DNA from: an uncultured Methylobacillus sp.
GTDB taxonomy: Bacteria; Pseudomonadota; Gammaproteobacteria; Burkholderiales; Methylophilaceae
Length of the DNA stretch: 58,384 nt
Assembly (NCBI GenBank): GCA_946478865.1
Contig: CAMLDO010000014.1
Coordinates: 1-58,384, forward strand
Direction of reading: 5' to 3'
Shown here: positions 7,766 through 17,020 of the stretch, in pieces
How the letters are laid out: each line of letters begins with the position of its first letter
How positions within the stretch are numbered: the stretch's first letter is position 1
Made by a program: the position numbers and the translations under genes
The notes under the pieces: generated by a model
What the model was told of the DNA's origin: nothing
The model's database searches: none
What the model saw: the letters and a program-made list of their open reading frames with translations, nothing else

Positions 7766-10700
7766 GTTGAACCTCTTTCTTTTTATCGTTGCGCGCAATC
7801 AGGCGATAGAACAGCGGCACGAAGAAGATCGCCAGGAAGGTCGCGGCCATCATGCCGCCCATGACCCCGGTACCCACCGATTGCCGTGCGCCCGCACCCG
7901 CGCCGGTGGAAATCGCCAGCGGCAGCACACCCAGGATGAACGCAAGCGACGTCATGAGGATGGGGCGGAAACGCAGGCGCGCAGCTTCCAGCACCGCATC
8001 CCAGGCCGACATGCCGTCCTCGTGTTGTTTCATGATCGCAAACTCGACGATCAGGATCGCGTTCTTGGCGGCGAGACCGAGCAGCGTCACCAGACCGATC
8101 TGGAAATACACGTCGTTCGCGAGCGGCGGAATCGGCAGCCCCATCAGGTGGAACACGAAGTTGCGCAGCCACACCGCGGCCAGCGCGCCGAACAGGCCGA
8201 ACGGCAGCGCCAGCAGCACCGCGAACGGCAGCGTCCAGCGTTCATACAGCGCCGACAGAATCAGGAATACCATGATGGCGGCCATCGCGAGCGCCATGCT
8301 GGAAGCACCGCTCGAACGCTTTTCCTGAAAGGATGCGCCGGTCCACTCGTAGCTGAAATCGGGCGGCAGCACTTCCTTCATGATGCGCTCCACGTTGGCG
8401 AGCGCCTCGCCGGAGCTCACGCCCGGCGCACCGGAACCCATGAGCTTCACCGCCGGCAAGTTGTTGAAGCGATCCAGCGTGTCCGGGCCGGTGCTGTACT
8501 TGACGGTGGTGAACGCCGACAGCGGCACCATCTGATTATTCGCACCACGCACGTGCAGTGCGGAGATGTCTTCAGGCTTGTGGCGATACTCCGAATCCGC
8601 CGACATCAGCACCTGCCAGGTGCGGCCGAACTTGTTGAAGTCGTTGATGTAGAGCGTACCCAGCGTCGCGGAAAGCGTCGTGAATGCCTCGCTCAAATTC
8701 ACGCCCAGTGCGGCCGCGCGCTGGCGGTCCACATCGATGTAAATCTGCGGCGTCTGCGGACGCCACAAGGTCTGAACGAAGGCGAAATTCTTGTCCTGCG
8801 ACGCCTTGGCGATGAACGCCTGCACGACTTCGTTCATCTTCTCCGGCCCGCCTTCGCCGCGGTTCTGGATATAGACTTCGAAGCCGCCTGCGTTTCCGAG
8901 GCCGAAGATCGCGGGCGGATTGAAGGCCAGCACCAGCGCCTCCTTGATCCCCGCCGTCTTGCCGAAGAATTCGCCCACCAGTGCTTGCGAAGGCAACGCG
9001 CGCTCGTCCCACGGCTTCATCGAGGCGAAAATCGTCGCCGCGCTGTTCTTGAACGAGCCGCCGAGGAAGTCCATGCCGGTGAAGGCTACGGAATATTCGT
9101 TGGCCGGATTGGACTTGATCGCTGCGGTCACATCCTGCACCACCTTGTCGGTACGGCCGAGGCTGGAACCGTCCGGCAGGAACACCGCGGCGATGTAGTA
9201 ACCCTGATCCTCGTCTGGAACGAGCGCAGTCGGCGTGGTCCGCCACAACTGTGCGGTGATCGCCACCATGCCGAGGAACAGCAGCACACCCACGATCGAG
9301 CGCTTGAGCATCCATGCCACGCCGCCGGTATAGCGCCGCGTCATCCACTCGAAGAAGCGGTTGAAGCCGCGGAAGAAGGCATTGATCTGCTTGTGCTCGG
9401 GACGCAGGATGGTCGCGCACAAAGCCGGTGTCAGCGTCAGCGCAACCAGGCCGGAGATGGAAACGGCAATCGCGATGGTGATGGCAAACTGGCGATACAG
9501 CTCACCCGCCAGGCCGCCGATGAAGGCGATCGGCACGAACACCGAAATCAGTACCAGCACGATGGCGATCACCGGGCCAGTCACTTCGCGCATGGCTTCC
9601 GCAGTCGCCTCCGCGGGTGTCATGTCGCGCTCATGAATGAGACGCTCGGCGTTTTCCAGCACCACGATCGCATCATCCACCACGATACCGATGGACAGCA
9701 CCATCCCGAACAATGTCAGCGTGTTGATCGAATAGCCGAGCAGGTACAAGCCGGCAAAAGTACCGATCAGAGAGACAGGGACCGCAAGGGTCGGGATCAA
9801 GGTGGCGCGCAGGTTCTGCAGGAACAGCAGCACCACGAGGAACACCAGCACCATGGCTTCGACCAGGGTCTTCACCACTTCCTTGATGGATACCTCGACG
9901 AAGCGCGTAGTGTCGTACACCACGCTTTGCTCCAGCCCCTTGGGGAACTTCTCGGCCATTTCGGCCACCGTCTTGTTGACCTCTTCCGCCACGCCCAGCG
10001 CGTTGGCTCCCGGCTGCAGGAACACACCGACCAGCGTCGCCGGCTTGCCGTTGACGCGCCCGATGAAGTCGTAATCCTTGGAGCCTAGCTGGATGCGTGC
10101 CACATCCTTGAGACGCACCTCGGCGCCATCAGAGCGTGCACGGACAATGATGTCCTCGAACGCCTTGGGATCGGACAAACGCCCCTGCGTGGTGATGGTG
10201 TATACCAGTTCCTGATCGTTGCCGTTCGGGTTCTGGCCGATCTTGCCGGGCGCGAATTGCGCATTCTGGCTATTGATCGCGCTGACCACTTCAGCGACGG
10301 ACACGCCCATCTGCGCCATGCGATCCGGCTTCAGCCAGATTCGCATCGCGTAATCCTTGGCGCCGAAGATCTGGACGTTGGTCGTGCCGGGAATCCGCTT
10401 GATACGGTCCAGCACGTTCAAGGTTACATAATTACTCGTGTAGAGGTCATCGAAAGTCCCATCCGGCGAATAGAACGCAATCACCTGCAAGAAAGACGAT
10501 GAGCCCTTCTCAACGGTCACGCCCTGGCGCCGCACCTCTTCCGGCAAACGCGCCTCGACCTGCTTGATGCGGTTGTTGACGTTAAGCGCCGCCTTGTCGG
10601 CGTCGGCCCCGATGTTGAATGTCACCTGTACTTCGAGCACGCCGCTCGACGATGAGGTCGAGCTCATGTACATCATGTCTTCGACGCCGTTGATCTGCGC

Positions 10701-10904
10701 CTCGATGGGTGCTGCCACGGTCTGCTCCAGCACCTGCGCTGAAGCGCCCGGATAAACGGCGCGTACGGTGACGACCGGCGGCGCGATTTCGGGATATTGC
10801 GCAATCGGCAGGCTGCGCATGGCCGCAAGCCCGGCCAGCACAATGAAGATCGATAGAACCGCCGCAAAAATGGGGCGATTGATGAAGAAACGAGAGAAAT
10901 TCAT
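7758..10904 (-). CDS. RND efflux permease, HAE-1 family (AcrB/MexB-like)
   Basis: Proton-driven inner-membrane pump subunit, 1048 aa, the typical HAE-1 length. The start MNFSRFFINRPIFAAVL is canonical. Twelve membrane segments and two large periplasmic loops can be traced. The TM4 proton-relay motif appears in IGIVVDDAIVVLENAERL with adjacent Asp residues, and the second-half TM segments (LLGLAAKNAILIVEFA) match the family. It lies 12 bp after the adaptor gene and overlaps the outer-membrane gene. Hydrophobic drug or solvent export is likely by family, but the substrate is unknown. Confidence 0.97.
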   Translation of the reverse strand: MNFSRFFINRPIFAAVLSIFIVLAGLAAMRSLPIAQYPEIAPPVVTVRAVYPGASAQVLEQTVAAPIEAQINGVEDMMYMSSTSSSSGVLEVQVTFNIGADADKAALNVNNRIKQVEARLPEEVRRQGVTVEKGSSSFLQVIAFYSPDGTFDDLYTSNYVTLNVLDRIKRIPGTTNVQIFGAKDYAMRIWLKPDRMAQMGVSVAEVVSAINSQNAQFAPGKIGQNPNGNDQELVYTITTQGRLSDPKAFEDIIVRARSDGAEVRLKDVARIQLGSKDYDFIGRVNGKPATLVGVFLQPGANALGVAEEVNKTVAEMAEKFPKGLEQSVVYDTTRFVEVSIKEVVKTLVEAMVLVFLVVLLFLQNLRATLIPTLAVPVSLIGTFAGLYLLGYSINTLTLFGMVLSIGIVVDDAIVVLENAERLIHERDMTPAEATAEAMREVTGPVIAIVLVLISVFVPIAFIGGLAGELYRQFAITIAIAVSISGLVALTLTPALCATILRPEHKQINAFFRGFNRFFEWMTRRYTGGVAWMLKRSIVGVLLFLGMVAITAQLWRTTPTALVPDEDQGYYIAAVFLPDGSSLGRTDKVVQDVTAAIKSNPANEYSVAFTGMDFLGGSFKNSAATIFASMKPWDERALPSQALVGEFFGKTAGIKEALVLAFNPPAIFGLGNAGGFEVYIQNRGEGGPEKMNEVVQAFIAKASQDKNFAFVQTLWRPQTPQIYIDVDRQRAAALGVNLSEAFTTLSATLGTLYINDFNKFGRTWQVLMSADSEYRHKPEDISALHVRGANNQMVPLSAFTTVKYSTGPDTLDRFNNLPAVKLMGSGAPGVSSGEALANVERIMKEVLPPDFSYEWTGASFQEKRSSGASSMALAMAAIMVFLILSALYERWTLPFAVLLALPFGLFGALAAVWLRNFVFHLMGLPIPPLANDVYFQIGLVTLLGLAAKNAILIVEFAIMKQHEDGMSAWDAVLEAARLRFRPILMTSLAFILGVLPLAISTGAGAGARQSVGTGVMGGMMAATFLAIFFVPLFYRLIARNDKKKEVQHA

Positions 10905-10916
10905 GTCAGCTCCCGC

Positions 10917-12146
10917 TTACTTCGCTGCCGCAGCAGGCGCAGCCGGTTGCTTTTGTGCAGCCTGGCCGAGGCTAATGGGCGCTCCGGGGCGCAGCTTCAT
11001 CAGCCCTTCATAGATCACCTGATCGCCTGCATTAAGGCCGCTGCGTACCACCCATGCTTTCTCCGCATCGGGCGTAGCCACCCATTCACCGACAGTGATG
11101 GGACGAGGCTCAGCGACCAGTTTTCCTTCCTTGTTTTTCACCGCCACCATGACCATCTTGCTGGTCGGTCCCTCCAGTACGGCACGTTGAGGAACGGTCA
11201 GTGCATTGGGTCGCGTGGCGCCTTCCAGCAGCACTCGCACGAACAGGCCGCTCTTCAGTTTGTAACCCGGATTCGGCAATTGACCGCGCATTTCAAGCGT
11301 GCCGGTCTGATTACTGACAGTGGAGGAGACAAAATTGATCTTCCCGATCTGGCCGACCTGGGTACCATCGCGTTGCAACAGACGCACATTGAAACCACCC
11401 TTGGGCAATTGCAGGGTACCGTCTGCGACTTCCTTGTCCATGCGCTGACGCTCGTTATCGGCCACATTGAATGCGACATAGAGCGGATCAAGCTGCACCA
11501 GCGTAGTCAGCAGACTGTCTCCGGTCGCACTGACCAGAGAGCCCTCTTGACGCAGCGCGCGTCCGGCCATGCCGGTAATCGGTGCAGTAATGGTTGCATA
11601 TTCGAGATCAAGCTGCGCCTCGCGCAACTGGGCCTTGGCCTGCTCGAGGCGAGCCTGAGCAGCCTTCACTTCAGCCTGGGAAATCTGCTCCAGTGACGTC
11701 GCATCGTCCGCTTCCTTGCGGCTGATCGCGTGCGCTTCAGCCAAAGGGGTAAGGCGATCCCGCTCACGCCGTGCCTGTGCCACTGTCGCTTCCGCGCGGG
11801 CGATATCTGCTTCCGCCGTAGCCACGGCCGCCTTGCCGGCGGCTACTGCCATCGCCAGAGGGCGCGCATCCAGCTGGAATAGCGGCTGCCCGGCCTTTAC
11901 CAAGGCGCCCTCTTCGTACAGACGCTTTTCTACGTGTCCGGTCACGCGGGCGCGCACTTCAACCTCACGGGAGCCTATGGTCTGGCCGATGTATTCGAAA
12001 CTTACCGGCACGTCTGCGGGTTTGATGTCCATGACGCTCACCTCGGGAGGTGGCATATTGGCCATGGGATTGCCTTCCTGCGATTTGGAGCAGGCCGCAA
12101 GAATGGCCAGTGGAAGAAGAGTCAGGACGAGGCGGCGGCTGAACAT
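10917..12146 (-). CDS. RND periplasmic adaptor (membrane-fusion) lipoprotein
   Basis: Connects the RND permease with the outer-membrane channel. It is 409 aa with a lipoprotein signal (MFSRRLVLTLLPLAILAAC, Cys 19). The lipoyl/biotinyl half-motifs flank a long Ala/Glu/Arg-rich coiled-coil hairpin at about residues 100-170. A beta-barrel and membrane-proximal domain follow, with ALTVPQRAVLEG near residues 315-326, and an Ala/Pro-rich tail ends the protein. It is the first gene of the efflux operon, with a promoter and operator directly upstream. Confidence 0.95.
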   Translation of the reverse strand: MFSRRLVLTLLPLAILAACSKSQEGNPMANMPPPEVSVMDIKPADVPVSFEYIGQTIGSREVEVRARVTGHVEKRLYEEGALVKAGQPLFQLDARPLAMAVAAGKAAVATAEADIARAEATVAQARRERDRLTPLAEAHAISRKEADDATSLEQISQAEVKAAQARLEQAKAQLREAQLDLEYATITAPITGMAGRALRQEGSLVSATGDSLLTTLVQLDPLYVAFNVADNERQRMDKEVADGTLQLPKGGFNVRLLQRDGTQVGQIGKINFVSSTVSNQTGTLEMRGQLPNPGYKLKSGLFVRVLLEGATRPNALTVPQRAVLEGPTSKMVMVAVKNKEGKLVAEPRPITVGEWVATPDAEKAWVVRSGLNAGDQVIYEGLMKLRPGAPISLGQAAQKQPAAPAAAAK

Positions 12147-12192
12147 GTATTAATTCCCTATTCTTGATATATACATTCACTGATGCATGTTA

Positions 12193-12222
12193 ACTTTACC
12201 TACATACTTGTATGTATGTCAA
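12193..12222 (-). promoter_or_regulatory. Promoter of the efflux operon
   Basis: On the minus strand the consensus -35 TTGACA (12222-12217) is followed by an 18-bp spacer and TAAAGT (12198-12193). The spacer holds a perfect inverted repeat (12201-12216), so a bound repressor would block this promoter. Confidence 0.7.
12201..12216. promoter_or_regulatory. TetR-family operator (inverted repeat)
   Basis: TACATAC-TT-GTATGTA is a perfect 7+7 dyad between the divergent efflux operon and its tetR gene. The half-site TACATAC is the same as that of the E. coli acrR operator (known for that family), which supports binding by the adjacent AcrR-like repressor. Confidence 0.75.
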
Positions 12223-12236
12223 CACTTCATTAAAAT
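12208..12236 (+). promoter_or_regulatory. Candidate tetR promoter overlapping the operator
   Basis: TTGTAT (12208-12213), a 17-bp spacer and TAAAAT (12231-12236) lie 38 bp upstream of the tetR ATG. The -35 hexamer overlaps the right half of the operator dyad, which predicts autorepression. Confidence 0.5.
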
Positions 12237-12274
12237 CAGGGTTGTCGTTATGCGAATTGGATGCCCATAGCCTT

Positions 12275-12895
12275 ATGGCACGTAAAACCAAGGAAGAAGC
12301 TCTGCAAACCCGCGCCCTCCTGCTGGATGCTGCGGAACAGCTTTTCAGCGAACGCGGCGTTGCCCGCACCACGCTGAATGATATTGCGACCGCAGCTGGC
12401 GTCACGCGCGGCGCAGTTTATTGGCATTTCCAGAACAAGACCGATCTGATCCATGCACTCTGGGATCAGGCCGTCTTACCTCTCGAGGCCTCGTTCGAAG
12501 AATTGATTCAAACGATGCCGGACGACCCTTTGGGCCGCGTGCGCGCCAAGGCTATTACTGTACTCAAGCAGATGGTACACGACGAGCGTTGCCGAAACTT
12601 GATGAGTATCATTCTGCACAAATGCGAGTACGTCGAAGAGGCTGGTGGCTGGCGCGAGGGCTATCTGGCAAAACGCTCCGAATGCCTGACCGAAATTACC
12701 GATGATTTCCGCCAAGCCATCGCACTTGGACAATTGCCGTCCGGCCTTGATCCGCAATTCGCCGCCATCGGTATTTTTGCCGCCATCGACGGACTCTGTT
12801 TCCACTGGCTGCTGAATCCCGGCCTGTTCTCCATGGAAGAGAAAGCCCAGTTTTACGTCGACAACTATCTCGCCGGGCTGGCCTCGACGCGCTAG
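12275..12895 (+). CDS. TetR/AcrR-family repressor of the adjacent RND efflux operon
   Basis: A 206-aa regulator starting at the ATG at 12275 (MARKTKEEALQTR). The N-terminal TetR helix-turn-helix is clear: TLNDIATAAGVTRGAVYWHF at about residues 32-51. The C-terminal ligand domain resembles the AcrR/TtgR type. It is divergent from the efflux operon, with an AcrR-like operator between them, so control of that operon and of itself is a strong inference. The longer in-frame start at 12212 would run through the operator and promoter. Its stop overlaps the xerD stop on the other strand. Confidence 0.93.
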   Translation: MARKTKEEALQTRALLLDAAEQLFSERGVARTTLNDIATAAGVTRGAVYWHFQNKTDLIHALWDQAVLPLEASFEELIQTMPDDPLGRVRAKAITVLKQMVHDERCRNLMSIILHKCEYVEEAGGWREGYLAKRSECLTEITDDFRQAIALGQLPSGLDPQFAAIGIFAAIDGLCFHWLLNPGLFSMEEKAQFYVDNYLAGLASTR

Positions 12896-13788
12896 CCTCT
12901 TGGATGATGCGCGGCATGGAGCTGCTTGAGCCGCTCCCGTGCAACGTGGGTATAAATCTGCGTCGTTGAAATATCCGAATGCCCGAGCAGCATCTGCACC
13001 ACGCGCAGATCGGCCCCATGATTCAATAGATGCGTCGCAAAAGCATGCCGCATCACGTGCGGCGAAAGATGCTTGGTAATACCCGCATATCTCGCATAGC
13101 GCTTGATCAGATACCAGAACGCCTGGCGCGTCATTCCATCGCCGCGCTGCGTGACGAACATCGCATCCGCCAATTGGCCGCGCATGAGTTCCGGGCGCGC
13201 TTCCCGCAGATAGCGCGTTATCCAGTCCAGCGCTTCTTCACCCAATGGAACCAGCCGCGTCTTGCTGCCTTTGCCTGTCACACGGACGACACCCATATCC
13301 AGACTGACTTCGCTTATCTTGAGCGCCACCAGTTCGGAAACGCGCAATCCCGTCGCATACAAAGTCTCCAGCATCGCCCGGTCGCGCAGCCCCAATCGCT
13401 CATTGATATCGGGAGCATGCAGCAGCTTTTCGACTTCGTCCTCGCTCAGGCTTTTCGGGAGACTGCGCGGCAGCTTGGGGGAACCAAGTTGCAGGGTCGG
13501 GTCGATCTCAATACGCCCCTCCCTTAAAGCAAAACGATAAAGGCGGCGCAGGCTGGCTACCAGACGACTGATAGTACGCGGCTGGCTGGCTGGAGCCCGC
13601 TTGCCGAGATAATTCTCGATATCGCTCCGCTCCGCCTTCAGCAACGGCTTCGCGGCATGCTTCTGCAGCCACTCCCCGAACTGCGCCAGATCGCGGCGAT
13701 AGCTTTCCAGTGTATTGCGCGACAATCCCTCTTCCAGCCATAGCCGGTCGGTGAATTCATCCAGCAGTGCGAGATTCGCCTCGTTCAT
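12892..13788 (-). CDS. xerD: Site-specific tyrosine recombinase XerD
   Basis: Resolves chromosome dimers at dif together with XerC. The ATG at 13788 gives 298 aa. The N-terminal SAM-like core-binding domain (about 1-90) is followed by the catalytic domain with Arg in ATGLRVSEL, Lys in GKGSKTRLV, the HxxR of HVMRHAFATH, the third His in LLGHSDISTT and the nucleophile Tyr in QIYTHV. XerD rather than XerC is judged from the N-terminal wording (LWLEEGLSRNTLESYRRDL). It overlaps ogt by 32 bp. Confidence 0.9.
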   Translation of the reverse strand: MNEANLALLDEFTDRLWLEEGLSRNTLESYRRDLAQFGEWLQKHAAKPLLKAERSDIENYLGKRAPASQPRTISRLVASLRRLYRFALREGRIEIDPTLQLGSPKLPRSLPKSLSEDEVEKLLHAPDINERLGLRDRAMLETLYATGLRVSELVALKISEVSLDMGVVRVTGKGSKTRLVPLGEEALDWITRYLREARPELMRGQLADAMFVTQRGDGMTRQAFWYLIKRYARYAGITKHLSPHVMRHAFATHLLNHGADLRVVQMLLGHSDISTTQIYTHVARERLKQLHAAHHPRG

Positions 13789-14242
13789 GCGCCAAAAGCC
13801 ATTGCTTGATCGATAAAGAACCCTGCTCGCGCCCCTGCATGAATCCGCCAAGGCCGCCTCGAGCCAGGACGCGGTGACAAGGAATGATCACCGGAACAGG
13901 ATTGGCGCCACATGCATTCGCCACGGCGCGCGGTCCGGAGCCCACCTTTTCCGCAAGTTCTGAATAAGTAATCGTTTCCCCGACAGGGATCGCTGCAATA
14001 GCCTGCCAGACTCGCTGCTGGAATGGAGTGCCACCAAGTTCGAGCGGCAGGTCGAAAGGTTGATGCGGATCCTCGAAATAATGCTGGAGAGTTGCACTGA
14101 CCTTCCGAGCGAATACACCCTGCGGAGGAATCGGTGGGACGGATGCTGGCAGGAAATCTATCCCGGTCAGCGTATCTTGTTCGATACGCAAGCCGAGAGC
14201 ACCGAAGGGCACGGGCAGTACCGCCTGATAGACATGGTTCAT
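13757..14242 (-). CDS. ogt: Methylated-DNA--protein-cysteine methyltransferase
   Basis: A suicide enzyme that removes alkyl groups from O6-alkylguanine in DNA. It is 161 aa, with the acceptor Cys122 in IIPCHRVLARGG and the helix-turn-helix/Arg-finger segment ITYSELAEKVGSGPRAVANA just before it. The length without a long N-terminal extension fits the stand-alone Ogt type rather than the Ada fusion. Its 3' end overlaps the xerD start by 32 bp, so the two genes are probably co-transcribed. Confidence 0.95.
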   Translation of the reverse strand: MNHVYQAVLPVPFGALGLRIEQDTLTGIDFLPASVPPIPPQGVFARKVSATLQHYFEDPHQPFDLPLELGGTPFQQRVWQAIAAIPVGETITYSELAEKVGSGPRAVANACGANPVPVIIPCHRVLARGGLGGFMQGREQGSLSIKQWLLAHERGESRTAG

Positions 14243-14282
14243 CGCGGTATGCTACCCCAAAGCGGCAATGATCGGAATCGGC

Positions 14283-14318
14283 AATAAAAAACCCCACAGT
14301 CCGAAGAGTGTGGGGTTT
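14283..14318 (-). terminator. Intrinsic terminator after rplS
   Basis: A 10-bp perfect stem (14289-14298 with 14309-14318) with a 10-base loop is followed on the minus strand by a T-rich tract. It closes the rpsP-rimM-trmD-rplS operon, upstream of ogt. Confidence 0.88.
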
Positions 14319-14336
14319 TCGCTCGAAGGGCCGCGA

Positions 14337-14720
14337 TTATTCTGCGGAAACGTCCTTTTCGCGTGCTTGCAGCTTTTCCTTGATACGTGCGGACTTGCCG
14401 GAACGTTCGCGGAGGTAGTACAGCTTGGCGCGACGAACGTCACCGCGACGCTTCACTTCGATGCTGGCGATCAGCGGGGAGTAGGTCTGGAACGTACGCT
14501 CCACGCCTTCACCGGAAGAGATCTTGCGCACGATGAAGGAGGAGTTCAGGCCACGGTTACGCTTGGCGATGACAACGCCTTCGTAAGCCTGTACACGCTT
14601 GCGGTTACCTTCGACCACGTTCACGCCGACGATGACGGTGTCACCAGGGGCGAAGTCGGGGATGTTCTTGCCGAGGCGGGCGATTTCTTCCTGCTCCAGC
14701 TGTTGAATGATGTTAGCCAT
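14337..14720 (-). CDS. rplS: Large ribosomal subunit protein bL19
   Basis: A 127-aa 50S protein at the subunit interface. The start is the ATG at 14720 ([13 protein letters not shown]); the in-frame extension into trmD is not conserved. Core motifs are present: [35 protein letters not shown] and [20 protein letters not shown]. It is the last gene of rpsP-rimM-trmD-rplS, 13 bp after trmD and closed by a strong intrinsic terminator. Confidence 0.98.
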   Translation of the reverse strand: MANIIQQLEQEEIARLGKNIPDFAPGDTVIVGVNVVEGNRKRVQAYEGVVIAKRNRGLNSSFIVRKISSGEGVERTFQTYSPLIASIEVKRRGDVRRAKLYYLRERSGKSARIKEKLQAREKDVSAE

Positions 14721-14733
14721 TTCACAGTTCCTT

Positions 14734-15492
14734 TTAATTGTGAGGATCTTGTTCCTGCTCGTACTCTGCAAGCAGCCGAGATTCCTCTTTCGTCAACGGC
14801 CTTGCGGCCAGTAAATCCGGGCGCTTGTCCCGGGTTCGCCCCAGCGATTGTTTCAATCGCCAGCGCTTGATGAGCGCATGGTTGCCGGACATCAATACTT
14901 CCGGCACCTTCACGCCATCGTATACTTCAGGGCGCGTGTAGTGCGGGCAATCCAGCAGGCCGTCCACGAAGGAATCCTCGGCCGCCGAATCGGCATCGCC
15001 CAGCGTACCAGGCAAGTGCCGCACAATCGCATCGATCAGCACCATCGCCGGCAACTCGCCGCCCGACAGCACGTAATCGCCTATCGAAATCTCTTCATCC
15101 ACCTCGCGCTGCAGCAGGCGTTCATCCACGCCTTCATAGCGGCTCGCCAGCAGGATCAATCCCGGCTGCGCCGCCAGTTCGACGACCTTCTCATGCGTCA
15201 GCGGCTTGCCTTGCGGCGAAAGGTGTATCACTTTCGGATGCTCCACCCCGGCTTCGCGCTGCCGTGCTTTCGCGGCGCGAATCGCCTTTTCCAGCGGCTC
15301 GACCAGCATCACCATGCCAGGGCCGCCGCCATAGGGACGGTCATCCACCGTCTTGTAGTTGTCAGTCGTGAAATCGCGCGGATTCCATAACGACAGCTCG
15401 TAAATCTTTTTTTCCAGCGCCCGGGAGGTCACCCCTTGCGCAGAAATCGCCTCGAACATCGGCGGGAACAGCGTAATGACGTCGAACTGCAC
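14734..15492 (-). CDS. trmD: tRNA (guanine-N1)-methyltransferase TrmD
   Basis: Methylates G37 of tRNAs that read CNN codons, preventing frameshifts. At 252 aa it has the expected length. The N-terminal SPOUT domain starts [16 protein letters not shown], with the trefoil-knot cofactor loop at [20 protein letters not shown]. The substrate segment [12 protein letters not shown] is present. The gene lies 4 bp after rimM. Confidence 0.98.
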   Translation of the reverse strand: MQFDVITLFPPMFEAISAQGVTSRALEKKIYELSLWNPRDFTTDNYKTVDDRPYGGGPGMVMLVEPLEKAIRAAKARQREAGVEHPKVIHLSPQGKPLTHEKVVELAAQPGLILLASRYEGVDERLLQREVDEEISIGDYVLSGGELPAMVLIDAIVRHLPGTLGDADSAAEDSFVDGLLDCPHYTRPEVYDGVKVPEVLMSGNHALIKRWRLKQSLGRTRDKRPDLLAARPLTKEESRLLAEYEQEQDPHN

Positions 15493-15496
15493 GGCC

Positions 15497-16009
15497 TCAG
15501 AAATCCGCGTCCCAGTCGACCACCATGCGCTTACCGGCGATATCGACCTCCTGCACCACTTGCCCGATAAACGGAATCAGGCGTTCCTGCTCGCCCTTCA
15601 CGACCATGACGTCATTGGCGCCGGTCTCGAACAGGTTGGCGATACGGCCGAACTTTTCGCCTTGCAGATTCTCGACTTCCAGTCCGATCAGATCGGACCA
15701 GTAGTACTCGCCTTCATCCGGCTCCGGCAATTCTTCGCGAGGTACCGCGATGGTCTTGCCCTTGAGCTTGAAAGCCTGATCGCGATCGATCACACCCTCA
15801 AGTTTGGCGACCAGATGATCGCCATGCACCTTGGCATCCTCGACGGAAAATTCCTTCCAGACACCCTCAGCCTGTATCCACCACACCGGGTAGTCGAACA
15901 GGCTGTCGAGGTATTCCGTGTCAGGCTGGATATTGATCCAGCCGCGCACTCCATACGGGACGGTAATCCGTCCCATCACCACCAGGTGCTCGGGCGGCGA
16001 TTGCGTCAA
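15497..16009 (-). CDS. rimM: Ribosome maturation factor RimM
   Basis: Helps assembly of the 30S head by binding bS/uS19. It is 170 aa. The N-terminal RimM beta-barrel ([20 protein letters not shown]) is followed by the PRC-barrel domain from about residue 95 ([14 protein letters not shown]) and ends DWDADF. It lies 5 bp after rpsP and 4 bp before trmD, the standard operon. Confidence 0.97.
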   Translation of the reverse strand: MTQSPPEHLVVMGRITVPYGVRGWINIQPDTEYLDSLFDYPVWWIQAEGVWKEFSVEDAKVHGDHLVAKLEGVIDRDQAFKLKGKTIAVPREELPEPDEGEYYWSDLIGLEVENLQGEKFGRIANLFETGANDVMVVKGEQERLIPFIGQVVQEVDIAGKRMVVDWDADF

Positions 16010-16014
16010 CTTGC

Positions 16015-16263
16015 TTAGGCAGCCTTGACAGCTTGCTTGACCAGCAGAGCCACGCGATCGGACAGTTGTGCACCCTTGCCTTGCCAGTAAGCGATGCGCT
16101 CGCTATCCAGACGCACGGATTCACGGCCTTCGCCGGCGATCGGGTTGTAAAAGCCGACGCGCTCGATGAACCGGCCATCGCGACGGTTGCGGGAATCAGC
16201 CACAACGACGCTGTAGAACGGGGACTTCTTCGCGCCACCACGGGCGAGACGGATCACTACCAT
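16015..16263 (-). CDS. rpsP: Small ribosomal subunit protein bS16
   Basis: An 82-aa 30S protein. It begins [17 protein letters not shown] and contains [20 protein letters not shown] and ALLVKQAVK at the end, all characteristic of bS16. It is the first gene of the rpsP-rimM-trmD-rplS operon, with its own promoter directly upstream. Confidence 0.98.
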   Translation of the reverse strand: MVVIRLARGGAKKSPFYSVVVADSRNRRDGRFIERVGFYNPIAGEGRESVRLDSERIAYWQGKGAQLSDRVALLVKQAVKAA

Positions 16264-16299
16264 AATAAGGTCTCTTGTCGAATTAACAGAAAGAGCGGG

Positions 16300-16329
16300 A
16301 TTTTACGTTATTTTTTAGAGTGTTGGCAA
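16300..16329 (-). promoter_or_regulatory. Promoter of the rpsP operon
   Basis: On the minus strand TTGCCA (16329-16324), an 18-bp spacer and TAAAAT (16305-16300) lie 36 bp upstream of rpsP. The -35 overlaps one arm of a 6-bp inverted repeat (16325-16330 with 16337-16342) just after the queC stop. The repeat has no T tract, so it is not a clear terminator. Confidence 0.6.
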
Positions 16330-16342
16330 GATAAACCTTGCC

Positions 16343-17020
16343 TCACCGGGAAAGCCGGTAATGCGTGGGGTCGGGAATGCCCGCAGCGGCGAAACCCGCC
16401 TGACGGAAACGGCAGGAATCGCAGACTCCACATGCGTTGCCTTCGGCATCCGCCTGGTAGCAGGATACCGTGATGCCGTAGTCCAGACCTAGCGCATGAC
16501 CGCGCTGGATGATTTGCGCCTTGTTCAAATCGATCAAAGGAGCGTGCACTTTAAGACGCCGCCCCTCGACGCCGGCCTTGGTCGCAAGATTCGCCATGCG
16601 CTCGAACGCCTCGACATACTCCTGCCGGCAATCCGGATAGCCGGAATAGTCCAGTGCATTGACGCCGATGAAGATATCCTGCGCGCCGAGCACTTCCGCC
16701 CAGGCCAGCGAAAGCGAAAGCATGATGGTGTTGCGCGCCGGCACGTAGGTGACCGGAATGCCTTCGCTCGGCGCCTCGGGAACGGCAATGCTCACATCGG
16801 TAAGCGCCGAACCGCCGAAATTGGCGAGGTCGAATTGCACCACGCGATGCTCTTTTGCGCCGAGCGCTTGCGCTACGCGTTTCGCCGCTTCGAGTTCGGC
16901 GATGTGGCGCTGGTGATAATCGAGACTGAGGCAATAGCACTCGTAGCCTTCACTGCGCGCAATAGCCAAAACAGTGGCAGAATCGAGACCGCCGGAGAGC
17001 AGGACGACAGCCTTCTTCAT
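16343..17020 (-). CDS. queC: 7-cyano-7-deazaguanine synthase QueC
   Basis: Converts 7-carboxy-7-deazaguanine to preQ0 with ATP and ammonia, for queuosine. The ATG at 17020 gives 225 aa. The PP-loop [13 protein letters not shown] lies at residues 9-21 and the C-terminal zinc site is formed by Cys residues in [17 protein letters not shown]. The start overlaps the queE stop by one base (TGATG), so the pair is translationally coupled. An upstream in-frame extension inside queE is not conserved. Confidence 0.97.
   Translation of the reverse strand: MKKAVVLLSGGLDSATVLAIARSEGYECYCLSLDYHQRHIAELEAAKRVAQALGAKEHRVVQFDLANFGGSALTDVSIAVPEAPSEGIPVTYVPARNTIMLSLSLAWAEVLGAQDIFIGVNALDYSGYPDCRQEYVEAFERMANLATKAGVEGRRLKVHAPLIDLNKAQIIQRGHALGLDYGITVSCYQADAEGNACGVCDSCRFRQAGFAAAGIPDPTHYRLSR

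Noticed and set aside
7494..10088. Plus-strand open frame of 864 codons across the efflux genes
   Set aside because: It lies opposite the RND permease and its neighbour and is extremely rich in Arg, His and Gln. The permease frame on the other strand is unambiguous.
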